64,000 nucleotides of DNA from Apiospora phragmitis (GCA_038363925.1 JAQQWL010000016.1:806001-870000); one strand, 5' to 3'; counted from the stretch's first letter, positions 1 to 11,465 are shown. Made by a program: numbers and translations. Notes: generated by a model from the letters alone, not told the origin.

Positions 1-1690
1 AGATGAAACGCGCCTTCAGGTTGTCTTGTTTACATCATGGCAGACGCGGTGCCGGGCCTCAGACCCTGCCGGGGATTGGTATGGGATAGTGGCGGATGCT
101 CTCTAACTTGTAGACCAAGTGGCAGAGCAATAGGGGCGTGTATCACGTGCAAGTGGGGTCTTTTATTCGAGAACCTCCGTACATACTTGGTAGGAATCAA
201 TCAATCTCACGCCGCGGCATCATCGGATCCCATCTCATTCAGCTCAAGTCTTTCTCTGATGTATCTTGGCGTCTCGTACCCTGCCAGTGATGTGGTTGCT
301 TCTTTTGCCTCTGTTGGCCTCAGCAACTCTAACAGTATCTCATATTTGAAGGCTGATACGACGTCGGGCAATGTGCAGATGGGCTCAGATTTCGACGGGA
401 ACAGAAACGCTTATGAATGCAGCGCAGTCATGGTTGATTGCTTAGATTGCATGAGTCCACGTTGTTCGCTGCTCGTCTCACGGAACCTCTCTCTATTCAA
501 GTCCTTAAGCGGGCAGTACTGGTAGATTGTAGGCAAAGGTTAGCAGTTTCAAAGTGCTTTGAACGTCATCACTTTCCCCCACCAGCTGTAGAGCTATGCG
601 GAACATCGGTGAACCTTGTTGCCACGAAGTTAGAAGTTCCATGACATGATCCGGATCTGCCCAGAGCTGCTGCAAGTACATATGAACTGACACCTTGCCA
701 ACGTATTGAAAACCAGCGAGGTAAAAATATGTCCCAAGTAGAGACCATAACCTTGAACACCATAGCTGGCGGGACTGCTGCTGGTCCAGGATATCCTAAA
801 AGCTACCCGGGTATATGAAACGGAAGTATACCGACCAACCTCAGACCTAGAGTATGCTGTAGGAACACACTGCCGGGCAATTGGGGTCAAGCACAAGGAA
901 CGGGGGTGCATTTGATGTGCACAGAACGTGCACTAGTGCCCACTTGGTACTACGGGAAGCAGAACAGGCAAACAAGCCAGAACCCCTGTTGCCCGTCACT
1001 TTGGAATAGTACGACTGAGGGGGTACACGTAAGCAACCTAGCAGATGCCTCGTGGCGTCAACCGTAATGGTTATGCCGGTAACAGGTAACCTTAGCACTG
1101 AGGTTACAGTAGGGGTCAATACCGCCTGCACTCACTTGGGAAGTGCTTGGGTTAATCAATTGGATCAAATGCAGGCAGGTAGGCAGGCAGATTCGGCCGA
1201 CCGACCGGCCGGTCTGGCTACATGTAATTTATTCTATGTTATCTGCGCACTCCCGCCCGCGAAGGAAAGGGCAAGGGAATGCTGCAGACGGTCGCTTACG
1301 CAGTCCAATGATTTTGGGGCTCAGTAGTGCAACATCAAGTCATAGACGCTTCTTATCTCCATTGTATTGATGGATTGAAAAGTCGGTAGCCTGAATCGAG
1401 TTCAGTCGTCGCCGTCGTCCAATCCCTTGTCCATTTCAACTTGCCATCGACCGGCTGCGGCTCTTTCTGTGGCCCAGTCCGAACTGCCCGCTACTTGCAT
1501 GCCTAAGGAGGGGAACGATCGCCGAGCCATCCATTTGGGACCCTGACGGCCTCGTCCCGTTCAAAGTTTCCGCAAAGCAGCTCCAGCACCCCAACACCAC
1601 GCCCATGTTATGGCCGGATAACATTCCAACCCCTACTTCCCCCAAGCCCTTTTAATCCCCATCATAATAGCCCTTCATTCTCCTGCCACC
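1..1690. other. Intergenic, no gene recognised
   Basis: Open frames here are short and have no recognisable family features. Around 1170-1215 there is a low-complexity stretch of GGCAG/GGTAGG and GGCCGACC repeats. The last 250 bases are pyrimidine-rich and are probably the promoter and leader of the proline-rich gene starting at 1691. Confidence 0.5.
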
Positions 1691-3596
1691 ATGTCCTCGA
1701 CATCGCCATCTTTCGGCTCCAATAATCCCTTTCGACGGAAAACCGGAGGCCCCTCTCCCTCGTCCGCCGCCATACCGAGCGGGTCCCCTGCCCCGAGCGC
1801 AAGCTTAGACAATCCAACACTATCGTCTGCCCCACGGCCACCGGTGACGACCTTCAGTACAGCCGTGCCAGAACACCAAGACAGACGCGATGACCCGATC
1901 CAGACAAAACCAAAGAAGATCGTGAAGAAGGTCCGCGTCCAATCACCGCCGCCGTCCTCGCCCGAGGATGCCGTACCCGTCACTACCTACTTCCCGCCCA
2001 CCGATTATGACGACGACGATGACGACGAACCCAACGATGCCGACAGCCGGAATGCGATAGACACAGGCGTTGTGGTCGACCCCTTCAGTGGTGGTCAGAC
2101 AGACGAGGAGCCGAGCGAAGAAACCTCGGACGAGCACGCGCTACCAAGGGCACCGCCGAACCCCTTCTCGAGAACACTTGGCGACTTGGAACAGAGTATA
2201 AACGGAGAGGAGGCCAACTCGGCACCTGGATCCAAGGGGGCACTGGACGTCAACTCTTTCAAGAGGCTGCTGTTGACGGGGTATGCCGATAATTCAGGGG
2301 CAGCCGGGGGAGCAGGAAGTGCCTTGCTCCCAACCCCAAGTCACGACGGGGCAAGTATTACGGATGCAAGCTCTGTATCCAGGCAGTCAGTAATAGATGC
2401 TACCCAGGATACCCCTCGCACATCCCATGAGATCTCGGAACCAGAAGAAACAGGGGAGCGCCGGAGCATTCATCTGACTTCTCCCTGTCAAATATCCAAT
2501 CAGCTTCTGGGCGCAAGAAGCCGCCACCACCTAGCTCCCGTCATGGAAAGCTGATAAAGATCGAGCTTGGATCCGATCAAAGACCAAGCACCCCGTCAAG
2601 AGACTCCGCGCAAGGGGTGTTGCTGGACACAAACAATCTGCCTATGGGCCAGCAGAGCCCGCTATCCTCGACATCCGACGTGAACAAACCGCTTCCGCTT
2701 CCCCGACCCGTACGCCGGCCGATGAACAGACTGAGTCGCCCTTTGATCGCGAGGCTGCTGGGAAACTTCCAGAGGCTTTCAGTGAGGCGGCGGCGAACTC
2801 GGGGCCATTCAAATCATCCGATGGAACACGAAGCCGATCCGAGTCGCAGGTCAGTACCGGTACTACATCCAGTGCTCGCAAGCCAGCTGCTCCACCTCCT
2901 CGCCGTCATGGGCGATCAGACTCGAAGCCACCGTCCATTATGGCGAACCCGGCCGATGAGGAAGCCCCGCGTAGCTCGATGGAGTCGAATCGGTCTCGAG
3001 CGGAAAGTCTGCGCATCAACTCCAATGCCAACGCAAGCTTAGCTGCTCCCGTTCCTCCACCCCCCAGGAGGCCAAGCCATAACAGATCAGGTAGTTCCAT
3101 TACGAGCCCAACATCAGCATCAAGCCCTGGGAGCATCGACGGCGTCAGGTTATCTCAAGGAACTGGCTTCAGTCTACTTGAACATCCAAATTACGGGTCT
3201 GGCATGGCTACGGTGACGACAACCAAGGATGGTGTGCCAAAGCTATCACCGCCACCGCCGCCACCAGCTCGGCATTCCAGTGCTAGAAGGCCACCCAGCA
3301 TCAGCTCGTTGGAGAGCGGCAGCAGGAAAGTCAGCAGGGAAAAAGATGGTGCCATAGCCGCACCACCGCCACCGCCTCGTAGAAGTCGAAGCAATAAGAG
3401 CAACATGGAGACGGCGGAGGGAATACGTGGTGGCAGTGGATCACGAAGCGCCACCGGTGGGCTGAAGCAAGTTGACGGAGAGCCACCGAAGAGTCTTGCG
3501 ACTTCAGAAGCCACCAGTATAGGTACTGGGGTTGATATCCTCAAGGATTTGGAGGCCTTACAGAACGAGGTCAAGGCTGCTATGAGCAGGTCCTAA
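1691..3596 (+). CDS. Proline-rich protein of unknown function, SH3-ligand type; two frameshifts
   Basis: The start ATG at 1691 sits in a strong GCCACCATG context. The product would be about 635 residues, mostly disordered, rich in Ser and Pro, with an acidic patch (a run of Asp near residue 110) and several polyproline blocks followed by Arg (PPPPPRR type) typical of SH3-domain ligands in cortical or actin-patch proteins. Short motifs such as NPFRRK near the N-terminus, SFKRLLLTG near residue 195 and SPFDREAAGK later look like islands I associate with an uncharacterised Pezizomycotina family; a relation to yeast Aim3/Aim21-like actin-patch proteins is only a guess. The reading frame moves twice by -1: near the G4 run at 2453-2456 and near the C4 run at 2701-2704. 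One extra base at each site restores a single frame to the stop at 3594-3596. No intron fits these points. Function is not established. Confidence 0.7.
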
Positions 3597-4134
3597 GGGA
3601 GCTTCTATATATATATGGCTTACAGAGTCCTATGTCTATGAGGTGGCAGGACCCTTTAGCGGCGTAACACGAAACTGCCCATGGTTTGTTTCTTTGTCAC
3701 GCGCTACAAGGATACTTGGACGATGAATGGTTGGATGGGTAAAGTTGACAGTTCATGAGATATGGCAATGTTTTAGACGTGGAGAATGTGAATGTGTGAG
3801 TGTGTGTGCTTATGAGATATACCTAAGGAGCAGCCTTGGTATGTAGCGTATTCCATGACCACTTGGTACATATTGTACTTTACAATAGAGGCCTTGTACT
3901 GTTATAGCAAAGATGCCCCGCCACAATCCTTCGTATGCCTGAGGCTTTTCTCTCTCTTTTTAACTGATGATGAGACCTTCTTGAACCAGATGCCCAGTTG
4001 GTAAACAATGATACAGGGGAGCCTGGTCCTGGCAAGGGGGTCAAAAAGGTGATGATAGGGGCTAGATACACTGACTCAGCATGACCCCAGACGAGACTTC
4101 ATTCACATCGAATTTGTAGATAGCTTGGTTGTCT
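3597..4134. other. Intergenic, 3' region of the proline-rich gene
   Basis: No gene is seen. There is a short TATATATA tract just after the stop and a GTGAATGTGTGAGTGTGTGTG stretch-like low-complexity patch near 3790-3810. Confidence 0.5.
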
Positions 4135-4256
4135 TTATGTTATGCCGCCAGCAGTGAACTGATATTCTAATTGAAAGCCGGCGCCTTCCCATGTTGCTCT
4201 AAACTTGTGACCCGCGTTCACATCCAGCTTGCAACACTTATTTCCAATCAGCCACT

Positions 4257-4400
4257 GGCAATTCCATCCTGTATTCACCCTCGTTGACACTGGCAATTCC
4301 ATCTTATATTCACCCTCGGCGACGCTACCTGGCAATTCTATCCTATATTCACCCTCGGCGACATGGGCAATTCCATCTTGTATTCACCCTCGTCGACTAG
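4257..4400 (+). repeat. Minisatellite, four units of about 35-39 bp
   Basis: Units beginning GGCAATTC start at 4257, 4292, 4331 and 4366. Each carries the core ATTCACCCTCG followed by a GTCGAC-, GTTGAC- or GGCGAC-like end. The last unit runs directly into a TATAAA box at 4401. Two further degenerate units lie at 5153-5214, immediately before the TATA box of the F-box-like gene, so the array is tied to a promoter. Confidence 0.9.
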
Positions 4401-4482
4401 TATAAAGCCTCATCATTTTCTCCGCCGATCTGGTCTCTCCTCTGCACAACTTCCACAGCTTCATGTCCAACCAATTGTAAGT
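4366..4482 (+). pseudogene. Truncated duplicate of the promoter and start of the F-box-like gene
   Basis: This segment aligns closely with 5180-5305: a minisatellite unit, TATAAAGCCTC, a common ATTTTCTC and GATCTGGTCTCTCCT leader, the CACAACTTCCACAGCTTCA stretch, and then a start codon. Here the ATG at 4463 opens a five-codon frame reading MSNQL before TAA at 4478, compared with MESNQLM in the intact gene. A GTAAGT at 4477 could also act as a splice donor. No continuation of the coding sequence follows, so it looks like a partial duplicate or a remnant of a former paralogue. Confidence 0.75.
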
Positions 4483-4697
4483 ACGATCTTTCAGGGCTAA
4501 ACCGGATCTCCTGCGCTCAAGCATCACCGTCTTTTCTTCATTCTCCCACACTCGTCCTTACTCACTACGAACTAACCCATTCCTCCATGCGCCACTCTTC
4601 TACACGTCTTCATGGACCTAGTCAGGTGCTGAGCTTCAGATACATAGGCCCAGCCAACCATTGTTCATCACGAAATCTTCCCCATCCCAATATCAGC

Positions 4698-4764
4698 CTT
4701 CCAGTCGCCGACCTGTTAGTCTTCCAGTCGCCGACCTGTTAGTCTTCCGGTCGCCGACCTGATA
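4698..4764 (+). repeat. Tandem 23-bp repeat, three units
   Basis: The unit CTTCCAGTCGCCGACCTGTT followed by AGT starts at 4698, 4721 and 4744; the third copy has CCGG instead of CCAG and diverges at the end. It lies between the truncated promoter copy and the intact F-box-like gene. Confidence 0.9.
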
Positions 4765-5152
4765 TACTTTGCCCCCTCCCCTGTTACCTTTTGCGCTCTT
4801 GCCTGACCTGCTCACATCGCGGACAACATTGAACAGTCTGCGCATACCTGTAACAAGCTGCTGACTTTACAGAAGATAGAGCTCAAACCAGCAGTCTTCT
4901 TGCGTGCCCACGCATCAAGATAGTTTTCGGCACCTTCAAGATATCGAAGCGTGAACTCGCCTCGGTCGGATCGTGGCCACAAATTTCTAACCACCATTTA
5001 CTTCTATTTGCTTGTGGGCTAACTCTCTCTGGAGAATTCACCTGATATTCCGACTGTTAGTTCCGGCCAATTTCTTAATTTTTCCCCCCACCACTTATTT
5101 GATTTCACATTCAGCTGACTTTGTCACCCAAGACCATCTTCTCGCCTAGCCA

Positions 5153-5286
5153 ACTTGTATTCACCCTCGTCGACACGGGCTTTTCCATCTTACATTCACC
5201 CTCGTCGACACGGGTATAAAGCCTCGTCATTTTCTCACCGATCTGGTCTCTCCTGTGCACAACTTCCACAGCTTCACATTCTCACC
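5153..5286 (+). promoter_or_regulatory. Promoter of the F-box-like gene, with minisatellite units and TATA box
   Basis: Two minisatellite units (5153-5214) precede a TATAAAG at 5215-5221, 72 bp before the ATG at 5287. The same arrangement, with the ATG 62 bp after the TATA box, is present at 4366-4463. Confidence 0.65.
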
Positions 5287-6475
5287 ATGGAGTCCAACCA
5301 GCTCATGAAGGTGGAGCCGCAGGAGGGCACTTGGGGTTACTACAACCTCCTGCCGGATGAGCTGAAGTTGAAGGTCCTGCAACATGCCATTCCCCGGCAT
5401 GGTGCGCACCACTTCACGATGAAAGTCCGGGATGGCGACGGCAACCTGGTTAACAGACAGGTACTCGATATCGTGTCCCCGCTGTTAGATGCACGGAAGA
5501 TCCAAGACGACGACTCGGCCTGGCTGAACATCTGGAACATTGGCTGGACCGTGGGAATGTCACGCGATCTGATCGTGAAAGCTGGAAATCGCAAGGTGAT
5601 CTGCACACGAGAGCGCAGTAAGTTCTGGGCCAAGAAGGAGGGGCCCAACAAGGCCAGACACAACCCGAACCGAGACCTCATCATCCTCCGCGTGGCCAGT
5701 AAGGACTTTGAGATCACCGACTTGGACCCGGCCAAGAACCGCAAAAAGTTCCGTGACATCAAGCGGGTGGGCATTGACTTCTTTAGTCCCGAGGGAAAGG
5801 CGCGACGTGGTACACCCTGGAGCATGGGTGCATTCTACTGCGTCTGCCGTGGACGTCCTCACAAAGACCTCGCCGTCTGCCCTCAAGCGCTCTGCGACTT
5901 CTTGCGGCTATTCAGCGGACTGCGAGAGGTCTTCATCATCTACCCCATCAACAAAGGCCGCATCGACCAGAGGGAACAGCAGGGGATCTACCAGAGAGGT
6001 CAGAAGCGAAGCCGAGACGGCGAGGTGATTGAGCAGGCGCCCAAGTTCGTCAATAAACCGGTTGACGCCCTTATGGATGATACGATAAACAAGTTCAAGG
6101 GTATGTGTATCTTCTTCTGCGGCTGAAGTTAGAATTAGCGGCATAGAAAAGGTGCTCAAGAGACTGACTGTTATGCTAGGTCTCGCCCTCGAGCAAAACC
6201 TCGCCATCTTTGAGGATCGCAAGAAGGTGTACTACCAGGTGCGCAAGAAGTACTGCACGGAGTTCAAGGACCATAAAAACATCTGGGGCATCGTCAAAGA
6301 GTTCCGGGACTCATGGCGAGGACACCGACCGGTTGGCGACAGCATCACCACAGCGCAGTGGGCTGCCTGGACGAAGGTCAAGGTCGGGGTCTTGGTCTGC
6401 CGAGACCGGGTGGGAAACGACCCTTGGAAGGTCAACGCGATTCTCAACAACGAGATTGAGCCGGAGCAAGGGTGA
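5287..6475 (+). CDS. F-box-like fungal protein of unknown function
   Basis: Two exons, 5287-6100 and 6180-6475, are joined across a 79-bp GT-AG intron (donor GTATGT, branch-like CTGAC, acceptor CTAG). They give a 369-residue protein in one frame. Residues about 18-40 (YYNLLPDELKLKVLQHAIP) resemble the start of an F-box or 2EXR-type helix of fungal proteins, which would suggest an adaptor for SCF ubiquitin ligase, but the rest shows no motif I recognise. It has a basic, Trp-rich C-terminal half. I chose the ATG at 5287 because it follows the TATA box at a normal distance and because the duplicate promoter at 4463 has a start at the matching place; the frame is open further upstream but only through repeat sequence. 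Confidence 0.75.
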
Positions 6476-6923
6476 GCGAAGTCGCCTTAGAAGGTTAAGG
6501 CGACGCTCCGAGGTGGATTCCGGAGAGAAAGAGTGTACGATAGGACAGGGCTTTGAGGACTTCATTTCCCTCACCGAATAACGTGAGGGCCGATGAGATT
6601 GGCCGCGAGAACCACGCAGCTTTGAGTGTGGCTGCCCGGGGAGGCATAATGCCTGACCCCAATTACAGACATGATGCGATGCTTTCCGATATTTCCTTTT
6701 GTAATAATAAACTAGATTAGCTACAAACGATGGCCGTATTTGGCGATGTTGGTGTGATGATGTTGACTTTATCTGGATAAAGTAAGTATCACTTGCAGGT
6801 GACATGGCATGCTTCCATAGTTATGTAGGCACTTGGCTCATCATCGTACGTTACACGGACGGAGAAAAAGGGCGATTCGGATTCTGTTAGGAGACTTGGA
6901 TTTAAGTACATGGCATAGCGTGG
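6476..6923. other. Intergenic between the F-box-like and LrgB-like genes
   Basis: No gene is seen. A TATATTT-poor, AT-richer patch with TAATAATAAACTAG near 6700-6720 may be the polyadenylation region of the upstream gene. Confidence 0.45.
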
Positions 6924-6930
6924 TATAAAA
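6924..6930 (+). promoter_or_regulatory. TATA box of the LrgB-like gene
   Basis: TATAAAA lies about 100 bp before the ATG at 7028, with no upstream ATG between them in the same frame. Confidence 0.5.
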
Positions 6931-7027
6931 TAAGTGGCGCGTCCGATATTTGGCCGGTGTCCCCGAGAGTGCCGGTCTTCAAGCAGCATCGATCGCTCAT
7001 AGTGTTCCAGACCAGGAGTCCACGAAA

Positions 7028-8599
7028 ATGCTGGACAAAGCAGAAGAAAAGCTGAAAGATGGAATTCTCGCTTTGAAGCTGGTGAGTATTGAGGGCGTGT
7101 TTGCGTGGTATAATGCTGCGATTATATTGCCGCCTCTACGATGCTGATTGGGTAATGAATGACAGGCAGCTGCGGCCTCAGAACAGTCATCACTGCTGGC
7201 ATGGCTTTTCGTTCCCACCGGCATCCTTGCGATGCTGGCTGCGTGCTACGGCGTCGACCGCCTCTTTCAGATCGGCCATGTGGCTTTCCCGGCCTCGGTC
7301 GCTTGCCTCGTCGTTTTGTTTTTTTGGCCCTGCTGCTGAGCGAACAAGTCCTGGGCGAACATCGGACCCGGCGCCTGGTCGCTTACATCGAAGTCCCGGT
7401 AAGTCACCCGTTGAAGCACCCAACAGGTGGTGATGCATCAGACAGGAATGTCAGCGCTGACCTAGACTATCTACCTACAAGGGAAGGTGGTCTCTTCGCT
7501 GGATCGGTGTCTTCTTCACGCCCTCCTTCGTCTTGCTGCCTCTGAGCCCGCCCATTGGCGTGGTCGAGGTATTCAAGGTGATCGCCGTCTTCGGTGAGTC
7601 TGGCGCAACGGGGGCATTCAGGCTGGCTTATCTACTCGACTAATGATAGGTTCAGTGATTGGATTTCTGGTCATGATGGTCGGCACGGCGTATATGACCC
7701 GCGGGCTCAAGCTGGTGTCGGGCTCCTCCAAACGAGCCATCACCGAGCGCGCCGAGGAGATGGAACGCGAGACGGATGAGATCCCAATGACCACGCCGAC
7801 TTCGGCTGGCGGAAGGACGCCAGATACCGAGAGCGAGCCCCATCACTCTCCGAGGCCTTCACAAGTTCACCTCGCGGACGCCGCAGTGCCGGAAGAAAGC
7901 GCCGATACTACCGGCACCAGCACTCCAACGATACCTCCCGACTTGCCGCCCCAGGCACCGCTGACACCACCGCGGACTAAGCAATGGGCGGTGATGATCG
8001 CTGCGAATCTAGATGTCGCCACCTATTTCTTGCTGTTCGTCCTAGTCGGGATTCCCGTCTTTTATGGTACGGGCTATGCGATGCCAATTCAACTGACTTT
8101 CAGTATCTTGTCGTACTTTGGGGCTCTTGCGCTCCCACCCACCTGGAGACAATTCCTCCATCCGGTGCTTGTATCGGCGCTCTTTACAGTCTTGGGAATC
8201 TGGGTGATCGGTCTAACCATAGGTCGTGACCTTGACAGTACCTTGAGAGAGTACAAAGTGGGTGCGAACTACGCTCGGGTTTGGAACGGAAGCCACCAAC
8301 TTCCCGGGGCAGGCGACATGTTCAGCACCGTCCTAGATGCTAGTATCATCGCCCTAGCACTGCCCATGTACCAGTATCGCCGGGAGCTCAAACAGCATTT
8401 CCTAGACGATTACGTGACGCGGGGTGTCACTTTGGGAGCCAACTCCTCGGCCATGGCCACGGCACTTCTGCTACGTACAGACCCGCGAGCTGCAGCTCTA
8501 TCGAGTCTGGCCATGAGCCTATTCGGCGCTATTACTGTCCTGTTCTCTTCTATTCCTCCTCCCATTGCCAACGCGGTCCGATCATTGGCTGGTCTCTAA
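7028..8599 (+). CDS. LrgB-like membrane protein (glycolate/glycerate translocator family), internally deleted and frameshifted
   Basis: Four exons: 7028-7081, 7166-7398, 7482-7593 and 7650-8599, each bounded by GT and AG. Conserved stretches are FPASVACLV, FFTPSFVLLPLSPP, TAYMTRGL, a disordered loop of about 110 residues, PPTWRQFLHPVLVS, LDASIIALALPM, and DDYVTRGVTLGANSSA with ATALLLRTDPRAAALSSL. These match the fungal relatives of bacterial LrgB and plant PLGG1, multi-pass membrane proteins; the substrate in fungi is unknown to me. Two defects are visible. The T7 run at 7319-7325 shifts the frame by -1; eight T would restore it and give 449 residues in all. At about 8400 the sequence jumps from RRELKQHF straight to DDYVTRGVTLG. 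From memory of the family, about 80 residues with several helices normally lie between, so the protein looks internally deleted in frame. Confidence 0.8.
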
Positions 8600-9038
8600 C
8601 AACGACTTGGACTAAAAGTAAGCTTTCTTGGGCGTAAGGTACTTTAACAGGATAGTGCGATGTGTGCATAACCCTTTAGGCTAATATACCGTGGGCCTCT
8701 GGGGCACGAATCCGTGGACTCGGTTCAGATTACTTGACTTGCGATTGAGGGGAAGTCTAGACCAGGTGATCAGCGTCACTGCACTGCAACATCGGCTCGT
8801 GCTGGCTATCAGATCACAGATGTTACGGATTAGGCAGCTGCGATGCTATCCTCGTGAAAGTACTACTCAGAGGAAAGAGAACCCAACAGCTGTGCAGTTT
8901 TGGTTACACGAACTTACTTTTGTATAAGTAGGAGGATATGTTGGTTGAGATGAAGCAAGTGTCGATGAAGCGAGCGTTTCTGGGTGTGGTTTTCTTACAT
9001 TAGTCAGAGATCAGTCGTCACGAAAAAGTGCTCCTAGA
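8600..9038. other. Intergenic, upstream of the carboxylesterase
   Basis: No gene is recognised. It is presumed to contain the 3' region of the LrgB-like gene and the promoter of the esterase. Confidence 0.5.
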
Positions 9039-10614
9039 ATGAGGTTTAATAAGATACTCTATGGCTTGTTCTTGGCTGCAATTGCGAGAGTCTGTGCATA
9101 TCAGGATACTGGTGATGATGATGGGTTGACCGTCACGACTAATACTGGGAAGTATACCGGTTTGCAAAGTACCGAGTACAGCGATGTTCGGGAATTTAGG
9201 AGTATCCCCTACGCGGAAGCGCCGGTGGGCGACTTGAGATGGCAGCCGCCCGTCGCCCTCCGGCCCTCGACGAAGCACCACTACTCGCACCGCTTCCCGC
9301 CGTCGTGCCCGCAGTACCTGACGAGCACGCTGACGTTGTGGAACACGAACATATCGGACTTCTCCATCGCCACGGCGGGCGAGAGCCACCGCGCCGGCCA
9401 GTTCGCGCAGACGAGCTCCGAGGACTGCTTGAAGCTCGCCGTCTGGATCCCGCGGAACGCGAGCCGCGGCGCCGGGCTCCCCGTGGCGCTCTTCGTGCCC
9501 GGCGGCAGCTTCGTCACCGGCGGCGTCGAGGTGCCCTACCAGAACCCGGCGGCGTTTGTGAACCGCACCCAGAAGCACATCGTCGTGACCATGAACTGGC
9601 GCGTCAACCTCTTCGGCTTCCCCAACGCGGCCGGGCTCGAGGACCGCAACCTGGGCATCCTCGACGTGCGCATGGCCCTCGAGTGGGTGTACGCCAACAT
9701 CGACGCCTTCGGCGGCGACCCCCGCCGCATCGTGCTCTGGGGCCAGTCGGCCGGCGCCGTCGCCGCCGACGTCCTCGACTTCGCGTACGACGACGAGCCG
9801 CTCGTCGCGGGCTTCTTCCTCCAGTCCGGCGGTGCCGTGCGCGAGTTCGCCCGCGGCGACGACGCGCTGCCGACCAACTTCAGCTTCGTCGCCCGGCACG
9901 TCGGCTGCGGCGACGACGACCCGGCGGCCGAGCTGGACTGCATGCGCCAGGTGCCCGCGGCCCTGCTCAGCAACTTCGTCGGCGCGTACGGCGACGACAA
10001 GACGCGGCCGGCGCTGCGGTTCCGCCCGACGGTCGACGGCCGCCTCATCTTCGGCAACTACACGGCGCGCGGGCTCGCGGGCGGGCTCGCGCGGGTGCCC
10101 GCGCTCCTCAGCACGACGGCCAACGAGCAGGCGAGCCTCTCGAAGTGGAACCCAGGCGTGAACGTCTCGCAGCCGAACCACCAGCACAACCCGCCGCCAA
10201 ACCAAACACAAGTAAACGAGGGGACCTTGAGCGACTTCGTTTGCGTCGCGCGCGCGGCGGCCGTGGTGCGCGCGGCCCACAACCTCACGACGTACCGCTA
10301 CCAGTGGGCGGGCAACTACACGAACCTGACGCCGTACCCCTGGCTGGGCGCGTACCACGCCAGCGACGTGCCCATGGTCTTCGGCACGTACGACCTGCGC
10401 GGCGGGGCGACGGCGGGGCAGCGGCGCGCGGCCGAGGCGCTGCAGGATTATGTTTTTGCCTTTATCGAGGAATCCGAGGGACGGCATCCGACGGCATCTG
10501 GGCTGGCAGCCTGATGTCGCGCCATTCCGCGACGATGAGCCCATGGTGCGGTTCGTCGGTGGCGATGGTGGTGGTGGCGCTTCGTCGAAAGTAGGGAGTG
10601 GGGGGAGGGGATGA
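9039..10614 (+). CDS. Secreted type-B carboxylesterase (alpha/beta hydrolase), C-terminal frameshift
   Basis: The protein begins with a signal peptide (about residues 1-20). It shows the family hallmarks in order: SIPYAEAPVGDLRW, SEDCLKLAVW, a PGGSF oxyanion-hole region, GQSAG with nucleophile Ser237, a Glu363 in TTANEQ as candidate acid, and His440 in GAYHASDVPMVFG. Several N-glycosylation sequons fit secretion. It would hydrolyse carboxylic esters outside the cell; the substrate cannot be inferred. The open frame ends at 10514, but the expected C-terminus (RNPRDG, then HLGWQPDVAPF and DDEPMVRF) is found in the next frame to the stop at 10612-10614, so one base too many is present near 10461-10470; with it removed the product is 524 residues. 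Base composition jumps to very high GC after about 9230. A start at 9039 gives the signal peptide. Confidence 0.85.
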
Positions 10615-11465
10615 CGACGATGGCCAGGTTGCGGTGAAGCAGATTAGTGCGGCCGAAGTCGATGGTGCGTGTGACGGGACCGGGACTTACAACCCAGGTC
10701 CATCATGAGATCAGAGGGTGTGTGCTGTCTAATTCATCTGATGTTCATGTCACATGATACATATACAATAGCTGAGATAATGTCCACTTGATGAAACACC
10801 ATGCTGTGGTATTTTGGCTGTTATTGTTATGCTGCGGTAGTAGTGTATATTTGCTTTACACCCCCCTGAATGTAGGATTGCTCCAGATGACGTAGTACCA
10901 ATTCATGCAAAAGAAAACCCAATGATGCAAGGAGTCCTGTTTATCTCCTCCTCCCCATGATTTGCTATGCCCATGCCATGCAAAGAAAACTCCCCCGATT
11001 GAAACGCCGACCCGGATTGGGTTTGTGTGTAAATGCCTTGCAAGGAGAGACCATGCTGTATTGTTGGTCGTACTCAGAGACCAGACAGATGCAGCACAAA
11101 AAGAAAAAGGGTATTTCGGTATGCAGGTGCATGCAAAGGAGTGCGCTGTCCTCGTTAAATGCAGAATGATGGATGTGCCCGTTCCCGTACGCCTCCTGGC
11201 TGCTAGCAAGCCGCCAGCCCGGCTATTGAACCCTGCCTGCATCGTGAACCCTGGACCCATAACGCCGTGGCGCACCGCATATGCATCCATCCGTCTATAA
11301 GTGATGCGATGCGATGACGATCAATGTGCAATAAAACGCCGATATATAACTCCCAATGCCGTCATAAGTGTCGTTGAAACAGAAAAGAAAAGGATCATGA
11401 ATTGATTAGGCGGCGGCTGCGGCTGATGATGTGCGCGCATGTGCCAAGCCCGTGACGACTGGCCA
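10615..11465. other. Intergenic between convergent genes
   Basis: Holds the 3' ends of the esterase (plus) and of the small membrane protein (minus). No gene is recognised. The high-GC composition of the esterase gene stops sharply at about 10640. Confidence 0.5.

Noticed and set aside
4257..4400. Regularly spaced repeats that could be taken for a CRISPR array
   Set aside because: The units are adjacent, without unique spacers, and the window is plainly fungal; it is a minisatellite.
9018..10544. 508-codon open frame antisense to the carboxylesterase
   Set aside because: It is Arg/Val/Ala/Glu-rich, lies exactly opposite a gene with GC-rich third positions, and has no domain. Such shadows are expected there.
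9239..10594. 451-codon open frame in another plus-strand frame of the esterase
   Set aside because: Almost pure Arg/Pro/Gly composition produced by the GC-rich gene; no family features.
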